64,000 bases of DNA from Micropterus salmoides (taxonomy: Eukaryota; Chordata; Actinopteri; Centrarchiformes; Centrarchidae). The notes under the pieces were generated by a model. That model had not been told where the DNA came from, searched no databases, and saw nothing but the letters and a program-made list of their open reading frames with translations. Shown here piece by piece: positions 20,832-32,800 of this stretch. Position numbers and translations under genes: made by a program. The stretch is taken from assembly GCF_014851395.1 (NCBI RefSeq), contig NW_024041039.1, positions 7,245,177 through 7,309,176 on the forward strand. The letters run 5' to 3'. Numbering within the stretch: the first letter of the stretch is position 1; the number at the start of each line of letters is the position of its first letter.

Positions 20832-23800
20832 GATATTACAATTTAGACTATGCCAGATCTATCATTAGACAGTCCCAGTAATTTCTCACATGTACTCATT
20901 GTTGCCTGTGGTCTGCCACCGTTGGCATTATGACCCATGATTGCCAGCTGGGTATGGGCCCTCATGGAGTCATATCTGAAGTGCACCCTCTTCTGAGCAA
21001 ATTATCACAAATGTTCCTACAACTATAAATAGACAAAGTGTCTTCTAGTTGGGTGTAAGAGTAGCAGCAGTGTTAGTACTATTAGTGTAGTGCAGATAGT
21101 AGAACAGTGTTACTCGTCCTCACAGCAGTGGCCATTTTTTTTTACTCAGTAGCTGTTGAACAGCATAGGTGAACTTCAGTGAAACAAATCTGACTATATA
21201 CAAAAGGCATAGCAGTGTGCTTGAAATGTCTCATCTGCTTCAGGTCTCGAAGGAGATTCTTGTCCATCAAAACTGCTTTGAGAGACTGGAAAACAGGTGA
21301 ATCTGCTTTGAGCCACTTCTTTCTTCTCTGTTGTTCCTCTGTCAAGGCTGGGTGATGACAGGTACTCAACACATTCTCCCCCCATCTCTGCACGTCACAC
21401 ATGATTCAGCAGCGACTTCCACCGATGCAAACACATTTTTCCTTGGCAAACTCGCAGTACAGGAAAAGCCTATGTTTAGAGTATGTATCTGGGACAGCAG
21501 ATTATGAATATTTTTTTGACTTTTGGATTAACAGAGACAAAAATATGAACAGCATTCGTATCCAGTATCCTATCGATAATTTTTCATACAACAAAATCTC
21601 ATTATTACCTCCTGATCACCTTCACATTACTCCCATGACCAATAAAAGTGGTTGAAGATTGATTTCAGCCATGGTTGGAGATCTTTGTTGTCTTTCTTAC
21701 TTGATGCAGCCAGTTTCTTCTTCACCAAATAAAAAAAAAGTTGAATAGGATGACGTATGCAACGTTATACATCTAATCAATGAATTGAAACCGGTTACGA
21801 ACTAAACTTTGTTAATCTTCTGTCTGTGTGTACAGCAAGTGGTTGAGCCCCCTCTGGAATTCCATGACCTCCATCACCATAGAGCTGGATGGTTCTGCAG
21901 CCTAGAGAACAATAATAACGTCTTATCAGATTTGTCATATGAACAGCTTCTGACAACCAATTATCTTGGTAAATACGGTTTGTAACAGAAGTGGCGTTTT
22001 ATTTTAACATTGGCTAATGCTGCACAGTGAATTACGTCGACCAAAATGAATGATTTCCTCCGTAGCATCGTCTTGAAAAGAGTATGTGGAGTATTTGCTA
22101 CTGTAACCTGGGTAAAATAGTTTATTGTCATTTTACTTAAAATGACAATAATAAACAAGAAAATCACATTTAAATGAACAAGTAATATTCTAGGTAGGAC
22201 TATATCATCTGTCACATCATTGCCAGTAAGATTCTCTGATATCTCATGTATAGGTTTATGCAAATGTAGTCATAAAATGGTCCTATAGGTCATTCACTAG
22301 GTTAGAGTAAATCTTTCATTTTTAGATCACCCACATACACATTGCCAACAATATTACTATTATATATTATCAAAATGTCAGCTTGGTGATATCATTTATT
22401 TAACTACTATGAATTTCAACTGCTTTTCCAAATGCAACAATACAAAGTTGAGTGTGTGCAGGAACTGACTTGCTGAAAATGGGAAATGATCTACATAGAT
22501 ATTTTATAATCAGTCATGACTCAGTTGATATTTTGTACATACTACTGGCTTATTTAACTTTTTCCATTATCCTGCCATGCTTGTGTGTGTAACATTACTG
22601 ATGGCAGTTCAACAAAATAACTTTAGGTAATAACATTTCCTCCACTCTGTCTGCAGTGGGTCTCTCCAGTCTTGAAACTGGATTATTCTTTAGGAAAAAA
22701 TGCTTAGATATGGTATTTCTTCTTTGGGTGGCAGCAGTTATCCTGTTCAAAATGGTCACTGCAGACCCGATGGTCTTTGAGGTACAGTGTTAGCATCCAT
22801 TTGCGGTGAAACTAGTCACAGCTTTAGCATTTCCATATCCCACAAAGGTAGTCTATGAAAGCTGTGCTTTGTGTTGCGCAACAGTTTGTCAGCACAATTA
22901 GGAAATGTGCAAACACGCATTGTTCTTTTAAAATTTTAGCTACAACAAATACACTAAGCAAAGCGTTCTGTAACGTTACTCCAACACAACAAAAGTCCTC
23001 TCTCCAACTCTGACTCAAAACTACAAAAACTCGCCTCTGAAGATTTCAGAGTGAGAATTCTCCTTCAAAACAAAGGGTGTTACTGGGTGTTACCAGGTGT
23101 TACGTGTCATACTAGGTCATGATTGACTAGCACTTTTTTGGATCTAATTTTGAAGGGTGCTGGCTGAAGCCATCTACTACACGGATTACAAAACATTTTG
23201 TACACACTACCCATCTCGATCTTGACAATACAGAAATCAAGCTTTAACTACTATGAAAAAAATTAACAGTCCATATAAAAATTCCCACATTCCTAATTCA
23301 CATTCAGTTTAGTGGAGTCATAAAGGTGTGTTGGTAGTGTAAAACATGCATCTCACGGCATGTGTTTTCCTATAATCACTAGTGTGGGCAATTTATGCAT
23401 CTGGCCTTTGACTGAGTAATGATTGAGTAAATGGTATAGATGAATAACCTTATCAAACTCCCACTGATACAATATGAACATTTGAGCTGCATGAAGTAAG
23501 TGAAACTGGAAAAGAACAAATTAAATTTGATTTGGCTTGTCGTGAATTAGAACAGCTCAGGCTTTAGACATTTATCCTTCAGTTTTTATGAGTTTATGAG
23601 CAATTGAAGAGAGAGGGTCAGGACAGTGACACTTGCAGCAGTTTCTCAAAAGATTCACTTCACCAAACCAAAGCAACAGAAGAATTTTCAAAGAAAGCAT
23701 TTCCACTTCATGTAAGACCTAAGTGCAGCAGATGAAGTAAAGGACCACCGCCAATCTGAGAGAAAAGACTGAAAGGGTTGTTCAGGCAGTATTAATCTTT

Positions 23801-24330
23801 ATGTAACTGCATTCTGCAAAGCAGCAGCGTAGGAGGGATCCTGCATGGCTGCAACAGGAATATAGGGTATCAACAACAAAGCATTTGAAAGCAGTTATTG
23901 CATACAGATTATGGTTGCAACCCCTTTTGCCTCAAAACACAAATACACCTCTCAACAACTGACCATTTGCAAAACCTTTCCCCGAAACAGTGATTTGCAA
24001 ATATAGCTTAGCAGCTGCCTAGGCACAACGAGTCTGCCAACCTGGTTTTCTAGGCTTAACAGAGTTTTATAGAGAGTTTCAGCTCATTGTTTAGCTTTCC
24101 TGCCTGCAACTTTACTGTTTTGGTTCATTCTCACTGTTAAACAACTCATAAGGTTGTTTTCGACTCTAAAAAACCAAAACAATGTGAGTTTTGAGAGTGA
24201 ATGTGAGACTTGATAGCATATCTACGAGTTGTTGCTCCAAGATACTTCTGCTTCTCTTACCAGACGACAGCAGGGTGAACAGGCTGTGGCTTTCTTTAGT
24301 ATTGTTGATGTTCGGTAGATGGGTACCACT
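20832..24330. other. Gene-free stretch
   Basis: No gene recognised in about 3.5 kb. Open frames reach 100 codons (21961-22263, minus) without motifs. A near-perfect 13-bp hairpin lies at 22122-22151. Three imperfect copies of gggtgttac occur at 23076-23105. Otherwise it is plain AT-rich sequence. Confidence 0.5.
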
Positions 24331-24460
24331 TATATTTACTCATGTGGCAGATGCTTTTATCCAAGTGATTTACATTTGAGGAACAACATACAAGCATAAA
24401 TAAAGCATCAATACAGTAAGAGATCAACAGGTGACAACAGCTACTAGTAAGAGCAGCAAT
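24331..24460 (-). repeat. SINE tail fragment, minus strand
   Basis: The text catgtggcagatgcttttat ccaagtgatttacatttgag is the reverse complement of the standard fish SINE tail (tgtaagtcgctttggataaa style), related to the tail of the SINE at 7513-7675. The tRNA-like head is missing, so only the 3' part is present. Confidence 0.5.
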
Positions 24461-24519
24461 AAATACAAATTGTCCTTTGGGTGGTTTTGATCACCTGAGA
24501 GAACCATGACAGGTTATCT

Positions 24520-25370
24520 GTGATGCAGATTTCCAGGAATCTAAAACTGATCACCTGCTTCACTGGTGTAGACAGGGGTGTGTATCCTTGGCCACCTTAT
24601 TGCAAAAATCAGGTCCTTGGTTTGAATCGAACCCATATTGCAGTCTCGGGTGTACAGAATGAACAGGATGGGGCTGAGCACTGTCCACATTTGAACTGTT
24701 TTTACTGATGGTTTAACCCTTTTTATCAACTGGGTGTAAGTAGGCATGGATAAGCCGGAAAATATGGTCTCATATACCAAAATGGGGATTGGAAGGGCTT
24801 TGTAGTTGCCACAAATATTCATGCAAGGTCCAGTGTGTTTGTTTCTGTGTTGGGGATGTGGACATGCTGGTGGAATTTAGGTAACAGTTCTGTTTGATAA
24901 AAATCACCAGCTACAATAAAAACATCATCTTGTTGTTGTGTCATGTGACTGCTGATGACCTCATACACTTCCTGTGTAGTTTTTTGAATTTGCTTATGGA
25001 GGAATGTAAACAGCAACAACAAAAACACTGGTGAATTCTCCGGCCAACATCTTAAAAATAAATTCATTAAATTCAATTAAAAGATTCCACATGATTGTCC
25101 ATCCACCTCATCTGCATTTGAGCACCAAGCATCATAAATCTCCTGAGTCTTGGTCTTATGTTCTGACAGCATGGAGCATGCTCCATCGAGTGCGATAGCT
25201 TGATGCGGGTTATTGTGGTGCAGCCAAGTCTCAGTAAGTCTCAGTCTTCCTCTATTTAAAGATCTCATGTTGCTGAGTTAGCCGAGTCTTATTTCATCCA
25301 TTTTATTTTCCTGCAACCGGACATTAGCCAGGAGTAGGCTGGGTAGTGGAATAGCCTTAGGTCCGACCTG
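24520..25370 (-). pseudogene. L2/CR1-type LINE fossil (endonuclease plus a reverse-transcriptase scrap)
   Basis: Minus-strand pieces in the correct order: LANVR and MDEIRL-like text near 25300, RLRLTETWLHHNNPHQAIAL (about 25185-25245), ISSHMTQQQDDVFIVAGDFYQTELLPKFHQHVHIP with a GDF motif (24830-24960), and LSPILFILYTRDC (about 24650-24690), which is the block just before the catalytic box of the reverse transcriptase. The expected FADD box after it is not recognisable. Large internal segments are missing, and the pieces lie in different frames with stops. Function in the living family is target nicking and reverse transcription of LINE RNA. This copy is dead. It is the same general clade as the element at 8262-9820 but a separate, older insertion. 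Confidence 0.7.
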
Positions 25371-28300
25371 GGTTAGCTTAGAGCGCCGAGAGCAGTGATT
25401 GTCTCAAGGTCTGCTGCCCTGAATCCATTCACTTCCTTTTCTGACGACGATGAGTGTATTTCTGTCATGAGTAATACTTGTGTCAGTAAAAAACAAAAAT
25501 GTAACGAAGTTTAAGGGAGCCATGTATGAATGTACCACTGTTACCAGGGTCAAAAATTACTAGGATTTTGAGAGGTAAATCTGCCACTGCTATTACTATT
25601 ACTATTATTGTAAACTGTATATGTTCCAATGCAAGAATGGAGAGCTTAGCACACCTAGTATTAATTACAGTGGGCAGGGCTGAGCAAAGGGTCAATTCTG
25701 ATCTGACTGCACCTTAATTGACCTACATCTGGTAAATCGCATCTCCGCTAGATCAGAGTAGTCACACCTGCAGTTGTCTAAGAGAAAGGCACATAGAGCG
25801 ATCAGCTGACTGGAGCAATGCAGCACACAGGTGCAGAGATAATTTGAAAACAATTCTCTTCCTTACAGAGACTAAACAAACATTCCTGTCTGCCTCCACC
25901 ATTAAGGTGTCAGATATGTTTAGCACTGAAGGTCATCCTGAGGCATGCCTGGATGCTCTGGCTTGACCCTGTGATGCAGGTCGATTCAATTGAAACGCAA
26001 CAAAATGAGACTCTTCATGAGCTGCCTCGTGTTGCCCGTCTCTCCCCATTCCTCATCTGCGGAACTGCCCACAAAATACATCAGAAATGATGTGTGGCTG
26101 AAATTGAGTAAAATTGGTCTTGTCGGACAAAAATCACACATCTACAAAAAGTATGGTTTTCAAAGAATGCTCATTTTTCCATTGGCACCTGCTGTAGGAA
26201 CTACATTTTAGATTACCCAGTAGATTTTATAGCAGGTCCCTGAGCCAAAAAAACTCACTCTACACTTAATTTGCTGTGTAATAACTGCTACATGGTTGCT
26301 TTTATGACAGCAGGAAAATTGTATGTGGCTCAAAAAAGTTCACCATCTCACACTTTATTCTGAAGAAATAAAGCAGTATACAGCAGTGAAAACCATGTAA
26401 GCCATATAAATCAATATATTGTTCCTTAACTTCAGAGCTCACATTACTACCTCAATGCAGATCACCCAGGGGTATAACCTGATGTTTCAGGGACACAAGT
26501 GAAAAGGGAATTTCCAACACACACCAGTGGCTTAGCATTAAAAATAGCAGACTTAACACCTCAATGAATACATGAATAAAGAAATAACCTATAACAGACA
26601 TGATTACTACAAGGATAAGTGAAATGCAATAGTTGAGGTTTGGATGATGAAATGAAACCAAGTCCATCTGTCCATGCATCGATCCATTAAACCAGTTCAC
26701 TGCCTTCAAAGTGCTTGTAAACACATCTTTCTGCTACTGTCCAAAGGCCACTTTGAGACATGATTGGTGGTTGTGGCACCACACGCAGTGATTGGCAGGA
26801 CAACTAGCACTACTACAACCTGACCGGAGGCTGATGTAGTTAGTGTCAGATGGGTGATTTATGTATCTGAAAGATGGAACTCAAGGGCCAGTGAAGTCAA
26901 AGTGTTTATAACCCTTATAACACTGCATAAACGTTATACGGAAGTTACTAGGGGTGAGAGGCTTGACTATATACACTGTGAGGCAATATAAATTTGTCAA
27001 CTGTCATAAATTCTGCCATATGGTTTAAAACAAATACCTCAAAGTCTGTTTACAGGTATTGGGAAGTACCACTGAATATGTGAAAAACTTGTATAAAGCC
27101 TTTTCAGGCTCCAAAGGGAGCTGCGAAAAATCTGATAAATTCAAACTCTTCTAGTGATTTTACTTGAGGAGGGTTTACTTTAACCGGCATATGCCAGCTT
27201 TTTGCCAGAGTCATATGAAGTTTGGCAGATGAAATATCAATGGCCAAAATGTTCAGGGGGAATTTGCCAAATTGATTAATTAATTAACAGCATATCAAAT
27301 ATCTAATCTAATATTGTGTGACCTATTGAGAAGTCATTCCACAAATAAACAGACATTTAACTATAAAGGAAGGAGTCTGTCTGAGTCGGTGTATGTGCAT
27401 TTACTGCAGGAAGAAGATAAAATATTGTTTATTTGTTAAATGAATACCAACTATGCCTATACAACTGATGCTCCACGTTAGATTATTTATTATTCAGTGG
27501 GTAAATAATACAGCAGCTATATAATCAATCTATTGCTGTCCATTGGCATCATGCGTAATGTGTACACACTATTATAAACTTCCAAAAGATCTTGTGAGAG
27601 TTCTATAAAATATACTGTACGGCACTGGTTCAGTGTGTGAGGGTTGGGAATTGCACCCCCCCCTACCTAAGTGAGCAGTATAGCTAAGGTGCCTGAGACA
27701 GGACAAAGATGCCATCTATGAGATAAGAGATTGCCAGTCAAGAAATTAGGTTTCTTTAGATAGATATGTTAAGAAAATATATAAATTATGTAAAACCATG
27801 TTTTTTGAATATTACTGTTACTTTTTCATTAATAAACAACAGCCACATGAAGAAATGAAGTGCTACATGATGTCTCATACTCCTGTAATACATTATTTTA
27901 CATCTTAGGTTGGCTCATCTGGACTAACATACCAAAGTAAATGAAGAAATTCTCAAACACTATCACATCTAGTGTATCAAGTATGACCACTGACAGATAA
28001 CAGGACAATGTAAGCCTCACTGCTTTTGCACCACAGTCCATTATAAACCACATAATACATGAAGTTTACAAAGGCATTGGCTGGTGAGGATAAAGGCTCC
28101 TCTCACTTTGCTTAATTAGATAAACAATCTGCAAATATTACCAAAATGTCTTTTGAATTTTTTTAAATACAACAGAAACACAAAGTAGTACTGTAAGCCA
28201 TAATTTCAGCTTGTGGTAAAACGGTGCAACGATTTAATGGGCATTTAGCATGTGAAAGTACAAATTACATATTTGTGTGCACAGTCGGATGCAATATCCA

Positions 28301-28428
28301 ATAAAGAATTTTAATGCAAATTCGGAAAGTATTTATTATTGGTCACTTGATAGGCACAGGGTCTTGTTATATATCACCATTAGCAGTAAAAAGAAATACA
28401 TGTTTTCCACCATGGCAGTAAAATGTGA
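25371..28428. other. Gene-free stretch
   Basis: No gene and no repeat that I can name in about 3 kb. Open frames stay under 91 codons and lack motifs. Confidence 0.5.
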
Positions 28429-28965
28429 AGTTTAGCTGCTGATCTGAGCTTCCCTGCTGTTACCGTTTCATTACCAATAATATTCATCAGCTGTTTGTCT
28501 CAGGAAGGTAAAGGCGCATTTCTGTAAACTTAACAAAGCCATAACAGAGGCTGGAGAAGAACTACATGAAATTACAATCAACTACGTTTAGCTGGCTGAT
28601 CTGAGCTTCGATGCTTGAAGCTGCCCTTTTATTGCCAATTAGCGATCAGCTGATTCTCAGGAACATAACACACAAAGCCAAAACAGAGCGCTGGAGAGAG
28701 AGAGAGTAACTACATGAAATTAATCCAACTAACATAACACCACAAGCCAAAGCACAGCGCTGGAGAATAAACCAATCCAACTAACAACAAAGTTTTTTCT
28801 ACCAGTCAGTAAAAGTTTAGCTGGCTGATGCTTCCATGCTCTAAGCTAACTGCTAAGCTAACGTTACTGATCAGCTGATTGATCAGCTGATTGTCTCGCT
28901 AAGTAACCGGCAAAGCCAAACCACAGGCTGGAGAATAAGTAGTCGCCATGAAATGAATCCATATT
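28429..28965 (+). repeat. Tandem repeat, about three imperfect units of 150-160 bp
   Basis: Each unit starts with gtttagctggctgatctgag cttc (starts near 28431, 28587 and 28815). It then runs through an attagcgatcagctgatt block, an aacaaagccaaa block and a ctggagaa...ctacatgaaat block. A partial unit (28733-28810) repeats only the acaagccaaagcacagcgct ggagaat part. Units differ by substitutions and small indels. The block lies upstream of the TTAA-type MITE end at 29545-29694 and may be an expanded internal part of that element. Confidence 0.7.
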
Positions 28966-29496
28966 CACACCACTGACAGGGGAAACATGTCACAGCTCTC
29001 TGTGATTATGGCCAGCTTCTAGCTATCAAACAACAGTTTTCATTTGCATCGCTAAAGTCTGACAAACAAAGTTAATTACCTGTCCAGCAGAAAACAGACA
29101 ACTTCAGCACTGCTTTGAAAACATCTGTCCCACATTAACGTTATAGCCTTCCATCTGGGAAAATCCACAAAATCTGTGATTTCTGCAAGCCAGTCAGCTG
29201 TTTGTCCGGACTCCATCTGGCTGTCGGCTCTCGTGCTAAATAACACCTGTGTGCTCCTTCAGTTGTCCAAATGTCACTTCTCTTCTTACTTCTAATAAAC
29301 CAGAAGACTACTCGGGGACTGTATATTACTATTAATATTATTATTAGTCCCTCTTCTTCTTCTTTGTACATATTCAATGTAGTGACGGGCGTCTACACTA
29401 CCGGAATTACACAAGCAGAAGAAGAACACCGTGATGCTCAGAACACGTGCTCTGTAGCGCTGTTTGTTCGTTGAAAGCTACGATAGAAACATGACG
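28966..29496. other. Gene-free stretch, possibly interior of a MITE
   Basis: No gene. It contains the short ttattattag and cttcttcttcttt microsatellites near 29335-29365. It may belong to the element whose right end is at 29694, but the left terminus was not found. Confidence 0.4.
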
Positions 29497-29540
29497 ACCC
29501 CCTTCTTTGGAGGTCACTGTAGACCTCCAAAGAAGGGGGT
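29497..29540. repeat. Perfect 19-bp hairpin
   Basis: Arm acccccttctttggaggtc (29497-29515), 6-base loop actgta, then the exact complement (29522-29540). It sits inside the putative TTAA-type MITE, in the place where related copies, as I remember them, have unpaired sequence. Confidence 0.85.
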
Positions 29541-29544
29541 GCCC

Positions 29545-29694
29545 GCGATTATGTAGATATAAATGTCTCATTCTAAGTTGATAAAAACATTATGGTTCAT
29601 TATGTGAGGTCTTTATACACCACTGAAAACATAGTTATGGATCTTATATTGCATTTCTGTCAATAGAGCCTCAGAAATATTACACACTGGACCT
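29545..29694 (+). mobile_element. Right end of a TTAA-type MITE
   Basis: The words gattatgtagatataaatg tctcattctaag and catttctgtcaatagagcct followed by terminal attacacactggacctttaa match the end of a widespread fish MITE that duplicates TTAA on insertion. TTAA is at 29695-29698. This target preference is known for piggyBac and Kolobok transposons. I cannot decide between them from one end. The expected left terminus (complement of acacactggacc next to TTAA) was not found upstream, so the copy is truncated or enlarged. Confidence 0.6.
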
Positions 29695-29698
29695 TTAA

Positions 29699-32139
29699 AG
29701 CATCTAGAAACTCGCCCTTGTACAGTAGACCACATAGGATCGAAAGAGACAGATCACAGTCTACAGACATTACATTTTGTATGAATGTGGACAGAAGATC
29801 AGGTTAGGGAAAAGAAAGAGAAAACCTCACACATCAGCTGAGCTGAACAGACAAGTGTATCAAAAAAGAACCCTCATTTACATACTGTAACATTGTTAAG
29901 AATTTTACTCACCAATTGGCGACCTAATGAAAATGGGCCTGCGACCCATTCTGGGTCACAACCCTATGTTTGGGGAAACATGGCTGTACGGTATAAACCA
30001 AGACAAGCGCTGTGTTAGAAGAATGCAGAATGATTGACCTGGAGAACAAATACAATCGAGTAAATGAGTAAACAGTGTTGAGGCTTTTAGCAATACATAT
30101 CTTGGGATTTAATTATTACGCTTTTTAATTTCAAATAAGAGCATTCAGATATTTTCAGTGAATATTTTGAACTCAGAATTGAAAGGTTATAAGGTTAAAG
30201 TTAGACACTTGTTTACCGTGCCTTCTATTGTTGCTAAGCATACACAGGTTGCTTAGCAACTTTGAGGCAAGCGTATCAATTTAGAACAGTGATTATATTT
30301 AAGGGATAATCCACAACAAGCCATACAGTCTGGAGTGGATTATCCTGCCTGTACAACTGTTACTTCAATGAAAAGTGTTTGTTAGAAACTGCTTTGTCAA
30401 CCATAAAAAAAACCCAACCACATTGTCATGACTTTAATAATTAGCAGAAGCTAAAGCCTTTCAGCTACAAGCATTAATTTACAATAGTGATGAGACTGTG
30501 CGGTTATCTGTAAAAGGAAATGTTCTCCCTGTCCAATCAGACTGAAAACTGTTTTAATGGACATCTTCCAACAAACCAAGAAAAAGTATTCACCCAGGCC
30601 CTGATAAAACAGAAAATTAATTATTTAGTCAAGAGTCTGGGTTGGTAGCAAACTGCCTGTGCTGGCCACCTGCTGGGTTTCAATGAATGCAGAGCAGGGT
30701 TTTACTAAACTTTACTGCCTTTAAAAGAAATATCTGGCCTCAAGTACTCATTGTTAGATCTGTGATGTTCAGTGCCTTCTGGGAGGCACTGATTTTGTGA
30801 TGGAGTGTTATAGTCTTGTGGTGTACCCAATGTCCTTCAACCTGCCTCGCCTGCTTTAGTCCGACAGCCTCCAGAGAACGAATGTGAAGTTGCTTCGCTC
30901 TGCTGTGGAGGCGGAGAAACCGATAGCATTAGAGAAAAAAAATCTTGTGGCTGACTTCATGGCTTACGTAGACTACAGTAGGAGCTAAAATTGGTCTCTC
31001 TGCTGCTTCAACAATGGATTTCTCCCTGTATACTTTAAATATCTTGAGAAGGGGGATTCTTGAAAGTAGAGCTTCATGTTTAATTCTTAAGGACTGGTCC
31101 TACCAGAAAGTAGCACAATGAAATTCATCTGTGCATTTTCATGAAATATTGACCACTCACAGAGCTTGGTGGTGAACTACAGTAGGTGGTGAGCTAACCA
31201 TTAATATGCTAGCCAACCAGGAACATGCTGTTGCAAGAGTGGACTGTCTATTCAGATAAAAGGAGATTTATCATCTATCATCTCTCATATCTAACATCTA
31301 GCTAATAACCTACAATTAGCTTCCTCCATTTTAAAATCTCTGGTAAGATGACTATTTGTCAATAGCACAAATTTGAACCAAAGCTGACCTAGACAAAAAA
31401 ATCATGCAAATTAACCTAACCCCTGTCGACTGAACAGAGATTCCATTGAAATTAATTTATTTCACCAAGACATTTTTCAGTTTAAAAGCTGATGTGCTGC
31501 ACCGTTTTGTCTGGGGTGCCATATCGTTGGGGGAACCATCAATAAATCAGAGGGCTCAGAGTTGCACAGGGGCCCTGGTGTTCTGAGCTGGTTTTGGGGA
31601 TTTAAACCAAAATATTGTAGCATGTCTAAACTAGCTATGAATTTTAATACATTTATGAGAATTAATACCCAATTATGAATTTTAATATTCAAAAATATAT
31701 TAATCCATAAAAAGCTCTCGTTTAAAAAGGGGCACCACCGGAGTTGTTATTATCCTAGAGTCTCCAGACCTCTAGGTAGCTTTTAATAATTATACAATTA
31801 TTCACCAGTGATCAGTTAGTTAATAATCGCTCAATTATCTTAAATCAATCAGTCAGTCTCATGTCTAAAGGGTCAATTCTCTTGTCAGGGACGTAGAAAT
31901 AGGCAACACACACAATTCCTTGGTTACAGTGAATTTATTAACTAAGTAAGGTCATATAAAAAGGTGGTTAAATACATCAGGGAAAATAAGCAAAGGCTAA
32001 ACAATGAGAATGGAGGTTCGATTGTGGTAAGCATTTGACTCTTACGGCAGAGGAGAACTAATGAAAGTAAGCTATGAGTTTAGGAGCTAAAAGGACAATA
32101 TTAACACTATGGGACCTCCCTGACAACAGAATGTTTTGT
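29699..32139. other. Gene-free stretch
   Basis: No gene. A 13-bp palindrome gttgcttagcaac at 30248-30260, with a half copy at 30230-30240, looks like an RFX X-box-type site (see findings). The segment 31470-31740 has repeated aattttaata words and reads like untranslated leader rather than coding DNA. Confidence 0.45.
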
Positions 32140-32800
32140 TTGGTCTTACTGCTTGTCGGCGGCCTGCTTTGGCCTGTTGCACGGGTCCCACGCTAGCTGC
32201 CCAATCCTGGCTTTTGCTAGGGATTTCTCCGGGGTTCTCCGTGTCTGAACAAAAACCTCAAGGGTTGGCCGTCCTCCGTCATTAGGCTGTTTTCAGGTTT
32301 CCTTCGTTGCCGCTGGTGAGACCACTTGGTCTTGGTCTGACCTCGGTGAAGTTGGCTCGACGAAAAAGCTTTAAAAAAAAAGAGCTGGGTCGCTCTTGAA
32401 TGAACTAGTGTAACTTAACGGACTGATAACTTTTAACAAACGAAAAGAAAGGAGATAAAAAGAAGTACAGTTGCTGGAATTGAGGGACAAATCGATGTCG
32501 CGACACTTCGCGTGTGTAGCTTCAAGCGAAACTTTGTTGCGCTGGTCGAATTCTTAGGGTGTTGCCGGGAGAGGCACGCCGGACGCGTCCAGAGAGCAGA
32601 GCGGAAGAGAAGAGCACGAGGAGAAGAGAGAGAATGACGTTGTGTGTCGCTCTTTTGTGGTCTGGGGCGTGGTTACCCCAGGGGGCAGTCCTTAGTTCCC
32701 GCAGGGGCGTTTCCGGTTTCCCGAGGGCCTGTCTTTCTAAACTTTTACAGTCTATAAAAGAAAAGAAATTCGATTTGCGCGTATTATAATCAAATATTTT
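32140..32800. other. CpG-dense island
   Basis: CpG is frequent here (for example gtcgcgacacttcgcgtgtg at 32497-32516 and gccggacgcgtccagag at 32577-32593), in contrast to the CpG-poor DNA around it. Either a CpG-island promoter or an LTR of a retroelement on the minus strand could look like this. On the minus strand a TATA-like cttttatagactgtaaaag lies near 32742-32760. The two opposite open frames here (32522-32869 and 32559-32789) have no recognisable domain and reflect the GC composition. I found no paired LTR, so I leave it as a compositional feature. Confidence 0.5.

Noticed and set aside
31715..31735. Possible retroviral primer-binding site (tggtgcccc on the minus strand)
   Set aside because: Only the first seven bases resemble a tRNA-His-type site. 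The rest does not match a tRNA 3' end, and no paired LTR or retroviral gene was seen.
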